Notes: a model not told the origin generated them from the letters alone. A stretch of 64,000 bases of DNA from Chryseobacterium pennipullorum (GCF_003384725.1 NZ_QNVV01000016.1:51631-115630); one strand, 5' to 3'. Positions 54,810 through 63,992 are shown, counted from the stretch's first letter. Numbers and translations are program-made.

Positions 54810-55352
54810 TTAATTGGCAGCGGGATCTACCAGCTCTGTACTGAGACCTAAAAACTTCAATATGTTTTTTTTGTCAAAAAGTAGAGTTGCATAATGGCTT
54901 CCTTTTTTGAATGTCATTTTTGAGCCCCCTGAAAATTCACTGTCATCACCAAGCTTTCCTATTTTTGCTCCATACTTAGCGAATTGGGTGTTGGCATCCT
55001 GTAATGTAGATTGGTTCATGGTAAGACCAAAAGGCAGTCCTCCCACGATCACTGATTGATCTTCAGGAATGTCAAAAAACATTTCGTTTACAGCATTGTT
55101 TTTCCCGAGGCTGCAATACAGTTCAAGACCTGACGGGGTGAGCCATTTAGCATATTTTTCATCATTGGCATCTTCATAGAAAACAGTCTTTACCTGAAGG
55201 GCTTTGGAAATTTTATCGGGGGTCTGCGGAAAAATAAATTCAGAATGGGTATTCAGTAAGGAATTGAGATTCGCTTTTTTCTGAGAAAATACAGTGACAC
55301 TCACGAATTGAAAAAGAAGGGTGAACGCTAAGGTGAACGATTTTATCTTCAT
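54810..55352 (-). CDS. Hypothetical exported protein, 180 residues
   Basis: A signal peptide of about 23 residues (ending VFSQ), then a mature part with no recognised domain; it has several beta-strand-like segments (YATLLFDKKNILKFLG). It is convergent with the AraC gene. No function is known. Confidence 0.7.
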   Translation of the reverse strand: MKIKSFTLAFTLLFQFVSVTVFSQKKANLNSLLNTHSEFIFPQTPDKISKALQVKTVFYEDANDEKYAKWLTPSGLELYCSLGKNNAVNEMFFDIPEDQSVIVGGLPFGLTMNQSTLQDANTQFAKYGAKIGKLGDDSEFSGGSKMTFKKGSHYATLLFDKKNILKFLGLSTELVDPAAN

Positions 55353-55447
55353 AAGGGTTATTATTTTTTAGTTTTTAAAGATATTAAAATTTGACCATTG
55401 AAGGGTAAATACCTCATTGAATTGTGATGCAATAGTGATCTCCTACT

Positions 55448-55906
55448 CTACGCAAAGTGATAAAGAAAAATGACATCGCCGGTATACGCCGGTTTTATCT
55501 GATCTTTAATGAGCAGCTTCGCCTCCACTACTACTTTCACCGTTCCTCTGAGGTCTTTTACAGATTTTACGGTGGCCTGCAGCTGTACTTCACTGTTGAC
55601 GGGAACAGCCTGTTCAAACTTAAAATTCTCAATCCCGTAATTAATTTCCATTTTTACATTTCTTACTTCAGCAATCTGCTTCCATAGATAGGGAATCAGG
55701 GATAATGTAAGATAACCATGAGCGATAGTGGATTTGAAAGGGCTTTCTTTTTGTGCTCTTTCCTGATCGGTATGAATCCACTGATGATCCAGAGTCGCAA
55801 GGGCAAATCTGTCAATCTGTTCCTGATCTATTGTGTGCCAGGAAGAAACTCCCATCATCCTGCCTTCAAGCGCTTTGTATTCTTCAAAACTGTTGATAAT
55901 TATCAT
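55448..55906 (-). CDS. MaoC-like dehydratase (R-specific enoyl-CoA hydratase type)
   Basis: A 152-residue single hotdog-fold protein. The hydratase motif is in ATLDHQWIHTDQERA (catalytic D and H) and the AHGYLTLSL segment follows. These enzymes hydrate enoyl-CoA with R stereochemistry. It is a single gene with no linked fatty-acid genes. Confidence 0.9.
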   Translation of the reverse strand: MIIINSFEEYKALEGRMMGVSSWHTIDQEQIDRFALATLDHQWIHTDQERAQKESPFKSTIAHGYLTLSLIPYLWKQIAEVRNVKMEINYGIENFKFEQAVPVNSEVQLQATVKSVKDLRGTVKVVVEAKLLIKDQIKPAYTGDVIFLYHFA

Positions 55907-56100
55907 ATCTCATATTTTTTACCCTCTTTCATGAGGGTATTGTTGGTGTATAAATTGATTACAGCTGATTGCCATCAGATCTGCTTTGGTTTTACCATTC
56001 AAATATCAGACCGCATCTGCCCGGAGGTGAATAAAGTAGAACCGGATACAAAATCTAAGGAAAAATTTAAGTTTTACATGATATTTATTCTCCCAATCCT

Positions 56101-56133
56101 CAAAAAAAACCTCTCACAAAAAGCAAGAGGTTT
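56101..56133 (-). terminator. Rho-independent terminator of the DEAD-box/cspA unit
   Basis: An 8-bp stem (AAACCTCT 56107-56114; AGAGGTTT 56126-56133) with an 11-base loop. On the minus strand it is followed by a run of eight T. It is 119 bp after the cspA stop. Confidence 0.75.
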
Positions 56134-56251
56134 CATTTCTTTAAACAATAGGTCCGGAAACTTAAAAAGTGTATGGACTCTAAAAAAGTAAAAATCTGAG
56201 AATGGGTTGGTATAGAATACCATTTCCACCTATCTTCAGATGAGATTTTTA

Positions 56252-56446
56252 TTACGCTAACTTTACGTTAACAGCATTTAAACCTTTTTCTCCTTTCTGA
56301 ACCTCAAAAACTACTTTATCATTTTCGCGGATCACTCTTGTGATTAATCCTGAAGAGTGTACAAATACGTCTTTACTTCCGTCTGCCGGAGAAATAAACC
56401 CGAAGCCTTTTGCTTCATTAAAAAATTTTACTGTGCCTTCTTGCAT
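56252..56446 (-). CDS. cspA: Cold-shock protein
   Basis: A 64-residue cold-shock domain with the RNP1 motif (KGFGFISP, residues about 13-20) and RNP2-like DVFVHSSGL. It binds single-stranded RNA and DNA. It follows the DEAD-box gene by 52 bp on the same strand, the common cold-response pairing. Confidence 0.95.
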   Translation of the reverse strand: MQEGTVKFFNEAKGFGFISPADGSKDVFVHSSGLITRVIRENDKVVFEVQKGEKGLNAVNVKLA

Positions 56447-56498
56447 GGTAATTATATTAAAAATTAAATGTATTATGATCTGTAATCTTTTACAGATT

Positions 56499-57245
56499 TT
56501 ATTTTTGAAATGAACTGACAGGCATTGTAAAACCTATCACATTCTGAATTTTTTTCATGTCAATCCGCTCATCAACATCACAAAAGGATACCACATTCTC
56601 CTCTGTCCCTGTTGCTGTAGTCTCTGCTGTCACTTCTATGGGAGCATTCAGGAGAGTTTCCGCAAGCTTCCGGATACCTAATGGCATCGTTCCGGAAAAA
56701 AGTAAGGTCTGTCTTTTATTGGGAACCAGCTTTACAACATTTTTTACGTCATTGATCAATCCCATGTCAAGCATCTTGTCCGCATCATCCAGCACCAACA
56801 TTTCAATTTTTGACAGGTCCATCGGTCTTTGGCTGACCAGATCAAGGAGTCTTCCGGGAGTAGCTATCAGAATATCCACTCTTTTTCTCAGGGCAGCGAG
56901 CTGGCTGCCTCTAGAAACGTCTCCATACACAGAAAGCTGGGATAATGGCAGATATTTACTGTAGATTTTAAAGTTTTCCTCAATTTGTATCGCCAGTTCG
57001 CGGGTAGGGGTAAGGATTAAGGTTCGTACTTCTTTATGGTCCGGAGTATATTTTTTTAGCAACTGCAGAATGGGCATGGCAAAGGCTGCTGTTTTTCCGC
57101 TACCTGCCTGAGCACATCCACGGATGTCTTTTCCTGCTAAAATATGGGGAATGGCGTTATATTGTATTTCTGTAGGCCTGGAGTATCCCGCTTCTGTTGC
57201 CGCGCGGATAATTGGATTAATTAAATTTAGATTTTTAAAACTCAT
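56499..57245 (-). CDS. DEAD-box RNA helicase lacking the second RecA domain
   Basis: A 248-residue protein where full-length relatives have 370-450. RecA1 is complete: Q motif (RPTEIQYNAIP), AQAGSGKT (45-52), PTRELA (80-85), TPGR (129-132) and motif III SGT (184-186). Motif II is DDAD (153-156), not DEAD. After residue about 210 the sequence jumps to NVVSFCDVDERIDMKKIQ, which belongs near the C-terminus of RhlE-type proteins. RecA2 with motifs IV-VI is missing, so a helicase cycle is not possible. It looks like an in-frame internal deletion near 56600-56620. It is upstream of cspA. Confidence 0.85.
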   Translation of the reverse strand: MSFKNLNLINPIIRAATEAGYSRPTEIQYNAIPHILAGKDIRGCAQAGSGKTAAFAMPILQLLKKYTPDHKEVRTLILTPTRELAIQIEENFKIYSKYLPLSQLSVYGDVSRGSQLAALRKRVDILIATPGRLLDLVSQRPMDLSKIEMLVLDDADKMLDMGLINDVKNVVKLVPNKRQTLLFSGTMPLGIRKLAETLLNAPIEVTAETTATGTEENVVSFCDVDERIDMKKIQNVIGFTMPVSSFQK

Positions 57246-57682
57246 TATACATTCCGGCCTTCCGGTATTTTGTCATAACCCTGTTGATCAGAATTTGAAT
57301 TGGTATTATATAAGGGTAGACAAAATAAGAATATTTCTCCTGCTTACCATCTTGCTTGCTTCGGCCATCAACATACCATCAAATAGTATTGGACAACCTG
57401 CAATAACGTATCGCTCCTATTGATGATACGACGTTTATAATCTTTTGATTTCCTAAGATTATAAATCGGTAGCTGAAAAAGCAAAACTGAAAGAAAAAAT
57501 TGTGATTTTAAACTATGACAGAATAGCAAAGGCAGTGACCTGTTTTATCAATATGCTGCAAACTTACGATAAAAAAAACGAACAAAGCAATATTTAAATA
57601 ACTGATTATCAAAAAATTATTTGTACATTTAGCAAGTTAAACCCAATTGTTTGCAGACGCGGATGATTCTAAGCTCCAAAAC
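57246..57682. other. 437-bp span between the DEAD-box and glycosyltransferase genes
   Basis: No gene recognised. It holds an 11-bp inverted repeat (arms 57434-57444 and 57455-57465, 10-base loop) without a T run. It should contain the promoters of both flanking genes, but I could not pick out a clear -7 element. Confidence 0.5.
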
Positions 57683-58621
57683 ATGCAAACTACCCTTCCC
57701 CTACCACAACTTCAAATTTCAGAATTGAATGTTTCTCATATTAGAATTGCCTATTTTATTATGGTACATCATAAAGTTGAAGTATTTAAAGCTATGTTTG
57801 AGAAGATCTATACCAGAGATCAGGTCTATCTCATCCATATTGACAGAAAAGCAAAAGCAGAGACAACGGAAGAAATACAGCTGCATTCTGCTCAATTCCC
57901 CAACGTTTATATTTTGGACAGCATGAATGTTGTGTCGGGTGGTTTCAGTATGATCCAAGCCGAGCTCAACGCTATGGAATTTCTTCTGAACGTAAATAAG
58001 GAGTGGGATTATTTTATCAACCTGAGTGGTGAAGATTACCCTCTTAAATCACAAAATATCATCCGTAAGTTTCTTACAGCTAATAAAGGCCGAAATTATT
58101 TCTTTTATTATGACCAGAAATTTTACAGGCCCGATACCCTGCAAAGAATACAAAATCATTTTACAGAACTGGCCTATATGATCTCCTCACTGGTTTATAA
58201 GAGAGAATTTATGAAAGGCGTCATACCATTTATAGGTGGAAAATGGTTTATTTTCACAAGAGAAACCTGTGCATTCCTAACCAATAATAAAAGGGTAATG
58301 GATTTTGAGGATTATTATCTACATACTTTTTTACCTGCAGAATCCTTTTTTCAAACAGTCCTCATGAACACATCTTTTCATGATATTATTGTGAATGATG
58401 ATAAAAGAGCTGTATTTGAGAAATCACTTTTCCAGAATAAGCAGGACACTCTGAATTATATTGAGGATCTAAAATCCGGAAATAAACTGTTCATACGTAA
58501 AATCAACAACAAAACGGATGAGAGTATTTTGAGGTATATTGAAGAAAGCTTTCTTTATCCTTTACCAGAAATTGACGAAGTAGAAAGAGAACTCAGAAGA
58601 GATGATCGTTACAATAACTGA
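57683..58621 (+). CDS. GT14-family glycosyltransferase (core-2/I-branching type)
   Basis: A 312-residue protein with the GT14 layout: RIAYFIMVHHKVEVFKAMFEKIY at the start, VYLIHIDRKA, SGEDYPLKS and FIGGKWFIFTRE. Such enzymes add GlcNAc or xylose from a nucleotide sugar; bacterial members are of unknown target. I use the ATG at 57683; the frame extends back to a TTG at 57647. No other polysaccharide gene is near it. Confidence 0.85.
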   Translation: MQTTLPLPQLQISELNVSHIRIAYFIMVHHKVEVFKAMFEKIYTRDQVYLIHIDRKAKAETTEEIQLHSAQFPNVYILDSMNVVSGGFSMIQAELNAMEFLLNVNKEWDYFINLSGEDYPLKSQNIIRKFLTANKGRNYFFYYDQKFYRPDTLQRIQNHFTELAYMISSLVYKREFMKGVIPFIGGKWFIFTRETCAFLTNNKRVMDFEDYYLHTFLPAESFFQTVLMNTSFHDIIVNDDKRAVFEKSLFQNKQDTLNYIEDLKSGNKLFIRKINNKTDESILRYIEESFLYPLPEIDEVERELRRDDRYNN

Positions 58622-58854
58622 ATTCTTACATACTTTTTAAAATTTATCTCAGCATTATTTGGAAAAAACAATCAATCTGGAAAACAATCCCATGCTATCG
58701 TTTGGTTTCAGCAAAGATAAAATTAAAATTGTTAATTTAGCTTATTAGCAGAACTATTTCATGCTTAAAAATATTCTTTACAGCTTCAATTTCAAGCCGA
58801 TTCAGTATCAAAGTGCTTTTTCACTTTCTATATGATATAGAAAATCACATCAGT

Positions 58855-58876
58855 AAAAACCTCCCAAAAAAGGAGG
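58855..58876 (-). terminator. Minus-strand hairpin with T run
   Basis: Stem CCTCC/GGAGG (58860-58864; 58872-58876), loop of 7; on the minus strand followed by TTTTT. There is no gene on this strand for 680 bp upstream. It could end an undetected small RNA. Confidence 0.5.
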
Positions 58877-58914
58877 CTTACAATAATAATTATATATGAA
58901 AGAACTCCTGCTAT

Positions 58915-58936
58915 AAAACCCCTAGCTCGTAGGGGT
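58915..58936 (-). terminator. Second minus-strand hairpin with T run
   Basis: Stem of 7 bp (58918-58924 and 58930-58936), GCTCG loop; minus strand continues TTTTAT. It precedes the hairpin at 58855-58876, so the two are in tandem. Confidence 0.5.
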
Positions 58937-59555
58937 CGGAAAAATAAAATCAAATTAAAAATAAATAACTATGGATTATTGTGTTTTTTTTGACTATTTA
59001 TTCTTTGAAATATTTATTTTCCATGTGTAGAAGGTACCCTTTTCTAAGAATAAAAACTAATATTCTGTAAGTTATTGTCAGTAATTCACTATTTATAAAA
59101 TAAAATGAGGATAAACAGTGATTGGATAATGGTCAACCCGTTATTTTATAAATAATTTTATTTCAGGTTTCATTATTTTTTATTCGTCAAATTGAAGCAA
59201 TTCGGAGAGTAAAATCAGTAAGGAAGAAGATCTCTGATTTAATCAGACTTAAATTACTGACAATCATACGGTTTACCCCTCACAGCCACCCATTATCTTT
59301 ATCCTGACATCTACTTCCCAGTGATTTTAAGGACATCCTTCTTTTTAGTAGCCTTCTGCATGCTTACAAGTACATTTCTTGCCCAACGCACTTTTGCATG
59401 ATTGGGAATCAGGATAATCAATTATAAAAAGAAAGATTTAAAGAGTAAATGACTAAAAATAAGGAGAGATTACTTCTCTTTTGGCGAACAAGTAAGAGTA
59501 AGCAAGTTTGTTAAAATGTTGCGAAATAAGAATACAAATATTTACACATGTTCGT

Positions 59556-60152
59556 CTAATAGTAAATCCGTCTTTCTTTAATATGTACCAAATTATCTCT
59601 TTCCATTTTTTTTATCGTACGGATTACGGTTTCCACCCGTAATCCTGTCATGTTTGCAATCTGCTGTCTGGTCAGTGGGATGATATTCTTTATCTTCTGC
59701 TTTCCCCAGTGGTATTCCTTATAATAGTCCATCAGCGCTTTGATCTTGGCTTGTGGATCTATGGCTGAATTATTAAAAAGCATAATATACTTGTAGAAAA
59801 GCCTATCAGACAAGTGTTCAAATAATCTAAACATAACCTCCTGATTTTGGGATAGCAGCTCAAGAAAGTTTGCTTTTGCTAATTTATACACTTTTGTATT
59901 GCTGTTTGCAACAGCATTCATAGGATACTTTTTGTTACCAAAAAGCAACGACTCTCCTATACTTTGACCTTCAGAAAGAATATTCAAAGTAAATTCCTTA
60001 CCGTCTTCGTGATAATTATTGAGTTCTACTGTTCCGCTTATGATCTGGAAATAATAATAAGGTGTATCTCCATTTTTATAAATAATCTCCTTCGCGGAAT
60101 ACTCCTCACACACTGCTCCAAAATTGAGCAAAAGATTTTCATCAATTATCAT
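59556..60152 (-). CDS. Crp/Fnr-family transcriptional regulator, paralogue of the one at 21964
   Basis: A 198-residue protein, the same length as the regulator at 21964 and colinear with it: shared MIDEN start, GDTPYYYFQIISGTVELNNY, EGQSIGESLLF, PMNA and PLTRQQIANMTGLRVETVIRTIKKME. The HTH is nearly identical, so both may bind the same sites. No N-terminal cysteine cluster is visible. It is isolated, with gene-poor flanks on both sides. Confidence 0.93.
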   Translation of the reverse strand: MIIDENLLLNFGAVCEEYSAKEIIYKNGDTPYYYFQIISGTVELNNYHEDGKEFTLNILSEGQSIGESLLFGNKKYPMNAVANSNTKVYKLAKANFLELLSQNQEVMFRLFEHLSDRLFYKYIMLFNNSAIDPQAKIKALMDYYKEYHWGKQKIKNIIPLTRQQIANMTGLRVETVIRTIKKMERDNLVHIKERRIYY

Positions 60153-60489
60153 AACTTCAATTTTATGCGTTTATGGTTACAATGTTGATCTTAATAAAAA
60201 TTGGAGTCAAACGATATACAAAATCCAGACCACAACTGATGGGCATATTAAAAAAATAAAGACTGCAAAGGTATTAACAAGCCTTTAACCTATAACTCAT
60301 TTTGATGATATCAATCACTATTAAATCAAAAAAATGGAAGTAATCTCTTTTTTATTATTATATAATATTTAAATGATATGGCTATTCTCCGAAAGTAATC
60401 AGTCTCCAATTTCTTATTCCCATTTTGTGTCAGGATGGATTTATATCATTTCCAAGGAATGGTTATTAATCTAAAGTGAAGTATCATTC
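60153..60489. other. 337-bp span upstream of the Crp paralogue
   Basis: No gene seen. AT-rich; a TTGAT-GAT-ATCAA near-palindrome is at 60302-60314, one base short of an Fnr box. Confidence 0.5.
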
Positions 60490-61053
60490 TTAGGAATAAT
60501 ATACTTTATATTTCACCAGCATTATACCGGATGCATAATCCTGTATCTCAACCAGTTTAAGCTTATGTGCATGCTCTATATTTTGAAAGAGAGGTTTACC
60601 CTTACCTAATATAACGGGATGTATGGCCAGTCTTAATTCATCAATCAGATTAAGATTAAAAAATGTAGTGGCTATTTTGGCACCCCCGTAGAGCCAGATG
60701 TTTTTGCCGGGCTGCTGCTTAAGCTCCCGGACTTTTTCTTCAATATCTGAACTGATAAAAATAGCCTCTGTACCATCCTCTTTCATCGTTTTTGAAAACA
60801 CATATTTTGTTTTGCTATGCATCAGATGATAGGCATCTTTTATTTTTTTTCCAGCATTTTTCTCAGGCTGTATATTGCCCCATTTTTCATAGGCTACACG
60901 CCCGTAAAAAATAAGATCTTTATCGCTCAGGATTTCGGTAAGAATGTCTCCATAGTCAACGGTTTCATCCTTTACAATCCAATCCAGCTCCCCATTGGGT
61001 CCCTCGATAAGTCCATCAAAGGATATGGCAAGGTTTAATATAACATTTCTCAT
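60490..61053 (-). CDS. Dihydrofolate reductase-family (RibD C-terminal-like) protein
   Basis: A 187-residue DHFR-like reductase (NLAISFDGLIEGPNGELDWIV; KNIWLYGGAKIATTFFN). Typical lengths and motifs of the RibD_C/YyaP subgroup, whose substrate is unknown; it is not a standard FolA. It follows the NTF2-like gene by 12 bp. Confidence 0.9.
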   Translation of the reverse strand: MRNVILNLAISFDGLIEGPNGELDWIVKDETVDYGDILTEILSDKDLIFYGRVAYEKWGNIQPEKNAGKKIKDAYHLMHSKTKYVFSKTMKEDGTEAIFISSDIEEKVRELKQQPGKNIWLYGGAKIATTFFNLNLIDELRLAIHPVILGKGKPLFQNIEHAHKLKLVEIQDYASGIMLVKYKVYYS

Positions 61054-61065
61054 TTTATGGTTCGT

Positions 61066-61461
61066 TTATATGAGCCCTTTCCCGCGTTTCACCTGTTCCT
61101 CATCCTGTTCACTGATGTACAAAACAATTTTGAAATGATCTTCAGAAACATTAACTACATAATGAATGACAAAACTCATTTCTTCTTCAACAGATAAAAA
61201 TTTCGCGCTCCAGGTTACCCGGGCGTTTACAAAAGATTCATTCCATTGAACAGCAACGATATCTTTCACTCTGAGTGATTGCATGCCTGCTTTTTTATTT
61301 GCAGCAAATACTCCGTTCAGCCATTCTATGAATTTCTCATCATTCCTGAATACGGCTGTTTCTTTTTCGCCCACCATAAACTGATCGGCATAGCATTGAG
61401 CTAATCTATCCGCGTTGCCGATCATGGATAGTTCTGCATAATGTTCAAAAAAATCTTTCAT
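61066..61461 (-). CDS. NTF2/SnoaL-like protein
   Basis: A 131-residue cone-fold protein (MKDFFEHYAELSMIGNADRLAQCYAD at start). Family members are isomerases, hydrolases or binding proteins; no catalytic residues stand out. Same operon as the DHFR-like gene. Confidence 0.75.
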   Translation of the reverse strand: MKDFFEHYAELSMIGNADRLAQCYADQFMVGEKETAVFRNDEKFIEWLNGVFAANKKAGMQSLRVKDIVAVQWNESFVNARVTWSAKFLSVEEEMSFVIHYVVNVSEDHFKIVLYISEQDEEQVKRGKGLI

Positions 61462-61887
61462 TGTTGTAAGATTAGAATAATCCGGTACATTCCCTGTTGG
61501 GAAAAGTCAGAGTAATGTTAACTTGCATTTACCAATGCAGGCATTCCATTGGTATGAAAGCTAACCAGTGCATGCCTTAGAATGTCAATATTCCTTTATC
61601 AATTATTATTTGTAATAATTTAAAAAACAAAAATAGCGCCATTTGTCAGAATGGGCCACCACATAACTCACCACATAACCTATTGTATACCTGCGGCATA
61701 TATTTTATTTTAGAAAAAATTTACTCCTTTATTAATTGTTTATTCACAAAGGGGCAAATATCTGTGAAAATCCATATCATCTGTGGTTCAATATGATAAC
61801 AGCCGGGATAGGAGTCAATAAGAATAGTTTTTTGGTTCAGATAAAACTAATTTTGTATTTTTAAATCATTGATATCTTTTCTATACA
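61462..61887. other. 426-bp span between the NTF2-like and AraC genes
   Basis: No gene seen. It has imperfect inverted words near 61530-61575 (ACCAATG/CATTGGT) and the promoter element at 61848-61855. Confidence 0.5.
61848..61855 (+). promoter_or_regulatory. -7 element (TAATTTTG) of the AraC gene at 61888
   Basis: TAATTTTG matches TAnnTTTG. The leader to the TTG start would be about 26 bases. A TTTG at 61831 is too close for a normal -33 spacing. Confidence 0.45.
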
Positions 61888-62736
61888 TTGAATAAGCCCT
61901 ACAACATATCATCTTTTCTACAATATATTGGCATCAATACTGCCAATACGGGTGCCATACAGGTCATCAATTATGATCAACATCAAAATATACGATTACA
62001 GTCCGAACCTGTACAACTGGATTTTTATCTGATAGCCATTAAAAACAATATTGAAGTAGATCCACCTGTAGAAGGGATGTCGAGTTCGTATTTGTTTTTG
62101 GATAAACCCGGTAACATCATGGAATGGGATCTGGCTAATCCATTTTCAGGATATGGAATTTTCATTGACACCAGCCTAGTATACAAGTTTGTAAAATATT
62201 ATTCATTCACGGGATATGATCATCATGAAGCATTATTTCTTACAGACCGGGAGAGCAAACTTCTTGATGATTTATTTTCCAAGGCTTATGAAGAATACCA
62301 TCGCAACAATTTTTCGCAAGATGTACTCGTTTCCTATGCCATGCTGATATTGGCGTATACCCGAACTTTTTACGAGAGGCAGTTTGAATCCCGAAGTATA
62401 ATATACAATAAAGTAGTTGCCGATTTTCACCGGCAATTAGACCAATATTTTGGTACAGGAAACAACTCCAGTCAATTTCCTACTGTTGCTCATTTTGCCG
62501 GTAAGGCTAATCTTTCTGTCAATTATTTCGGAGACCTCATCAAACATTTCACAGGACAGTCACCGATAGAGCATATTCATCAGCACATCATTCAGATTGC
62601 CAAAAAAGAACTGCTTGAAACGAAGCTTTCGATCAATGAAATTGCCTATGGTTTAGGCTTTGAATACCCCACCTATTTCACCCGATTTTTCCGCCAAAAA
62701 ACAGGTTTTTCACCTACCTCTTTTAGAAAACAGTAA
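61888..62736 (+). CDS. AraC-family transcriptional regulator
   Basis: A 282-residue regulator with TTG start at 61888 (TTG-AAT-AAG). The C-terminal double HTH is clear (VAHFAGKANLSVNYFGDLIK; INEIAYGLGFEYPTYFTRFF). The N-terminal cupin-like region (about 20-170) is less clear. It precedes the dienelactone hydrolase-like gene by 154 bp and is probably its regulator. Confidence 0.88.
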   Translation: MNKPYNISSFLQYIGINTANTGAIQVINYDQHQNIRLQSEPVQLDFYLIAIKNNIEVDPPVEGMSSSYLFLDKPGNIMEWDLANPFSGYGIFIDTSLVYKFVKYYSFTGYDHHEALFLTDRESKLLDDLFSKAYEEYHRNNFSQDVLVSYAMLILAYTRTFYERQFESRSIIYNKVVADFHRQLDQYFGTGNNSSQFPTVAHFAGKANLSVNYFGDLIKHFTGQSPIEHIHQHIIQIAKKELLETKLSINEIAYGLGFEYPTYFTRFFRQKTGFSPTSFRKQ

Positions 62737-62890
62737 AATGTTTCGCTTTTACAGTATTTTGTTTTCACCTATCTGGTGCTGATCGTCATACATTTGTTTT
62801 GTTCACAGGATCAGAATGAACAGCATCATTGTTTTAAAAAATCTTTGAATTAACATAGTGTAAAATAGTAATAACACCTTAAATTAGAAA

Positions 62891-63814
62891 ATGAAAGAGT
62901 CAGTAACCTTCAAAAATTTGTATTGGGACGTAGCAGCAGATGTATACTACCCGCCCCACTTCGATGAAAATCAAAAATACCCTGCGATCATCAGCGCTCA
63001 CCCCATCGGAAGCTGTAAAGAACAGACTTCCGGAAATGTATATGGAGAAGCATTCGCCAATGCTGGATTTGTTGTATTGGCATTTGATGCCTCTTTTCAG
63101 GGGTCAAGCGGTGGAGAACCCAGATTTATTGAAGATCCTACTTTGAGAGTGGAAGATTTCCGATGTGCCTGTGATTATTTGGTCACTCTTCCTTACGTTG
63201 ATGAAAAACGGATGGGTGTTCTAGGAATCTGTGGAGGTGGCGGATACGCGATCAATGCCGCTATGACAGAAAAGCGTATCAAAGCTGTGGGAACTGTTAC
63301 AGCCGTTAATTATGGAAGATTATGGAGAGAAGCATTTGGTAATTGGGATCCTATCGGCGCGCTGGAAAAAATCGCTGAACAACGTACAGCTGAGGCACGC
63401 GGAGCAGAACTGCGTGTTGACGATGTTCTGCCACCCTCTGTAGAAGCTGGTAAAGCTGCAGGTATTAAAGATATTGATGTACTGGAAGCAACGGATTACT
63501 ACAGAACATCAAGAGGCCAGAAACCCAACGGTCTCAACCGTTCTTTATACTCACACAATAGTGCAGCTATTGGATGGGATGCTTTTCATTTGGCAGAAGT
63601 ATTACTCACGCAACCATTAATGATCGTTATTGGTGATCAACCAGGAGGGTTTGCTGCTTACAGAGACGGAATGGAGATTATCCGCAGAGCAAAATCAGAG
63701 AAGAAAGAATTGGTTATTGCTGAAGGGTGGTCACACTATGATTTATATGACCAACCGGAACCAGTAAAAATAGCTTTAGACCAATTGATTCCTTTTTACA
63801 AGGAAAATCTTTAA
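62891..63814 (+). CDS. Alpha/beta hydrolase (dienelactone hydrolase-like)
   Basis: A 307-residue alpha/beta hydrolase. The lid and oxyanion region is in SAHPIGSCKEQTSG near residue 37, and the nucleophile elbow is GICGGGGYA (near residue 116), with cysteine in place of serine, as in some dienelactone hydrolases. A histidine in the WSHYDLYD segment near the end completes the triad. The substrate is unknown. Confidence 0.88.
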   Translation: MKESVTFKNLYWDVAADVYYPPHFDENQKYPAIISAHPIGSCKEQTSGNVYGEAFANAGFVVLAFDASFQGSSGGEPRFIEDPTLRVEDFRCACDYLVTLPYVDEKRMGVLGICGGGGYAINAAMTEKRIKAVGTVTAVNYGRLWREAFGNWDPIGALEKIAEQRTAEARGAELRVDDVLPPSVEAGKAAGIKDIDVLEATDYYRTSRGQKPNGLNRSLYSHNSAAIGWDAFHLAEVLLTQPLMIVIGDQPGGFAAYRDGMEIIRRAKSEKKELVIAEGWSHYDLYDQPEPVKIALDQLIPFYKENL

Positions 63815-63928
63815 AAAAGCATGGGTAAATGCGCGAAAAATTAAACGGCGCAACAAGCTATTTTCAATTGTGAATTAGAGAAATAAAATGACGCTATTTT
63901 TGGTAGTATCTCACTAACTGTGTAAGTT

Positions 63929-63992
63929 AAAAAGTTATTCTGGAAAATTTTGAGCCCTTACAGCTCAAAAAATTTTACGGAAATAACTTTTT
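63929..63992. repeat. Large imperfect inverted repeat at the right edge
   Basis: Arms 63929-63955 and 63963-63992, about 27-30 bp each with a few mismatches and a 7-base spacer (AAAAAGTTATT and AAATAACTTTTT at the outside, GAGC and GCTC inside). It could be a strong terminator of the hydrolase gene or the end of a mobile element that continues past the window. The latter cannot be tested here. Confidence 0.6.

Larger units (their letters stand above)
58622..59555. other. 934-bp AT-rich span without a recognised gene
   Basis: Long stop-rich stretch. Two minus-strand terminator-like hairpins (58855-58876 and 58915-58936) lie at its start, without an obvious gene feeding them. A 25-codon scrap near 59329-59400 looks like a decayed signal peptide (FFLVAFCMLTSTFLAQ), with no body. 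I see no RNA gene I can name. Confidence 0.55.

Noticed and set aside
57124..57423. 99-codon plus-strand frame at the start of the DEAD-box gene
   Set aside because: More than a third of it is antisense to the DEAD-box gene, and the rest has no family support.
59329..59400. Signal-peptide-like scrap
   Set aside because: Only about 25 codons, no mature domain follows; kept as a remark on the gene-poor span rather than called as a gene.
60302..60314. Fnr box upstream of the Crp paralogue
   Set aside because: The spacer is 3 instead of 4 bases and no -7 element is properly placed.
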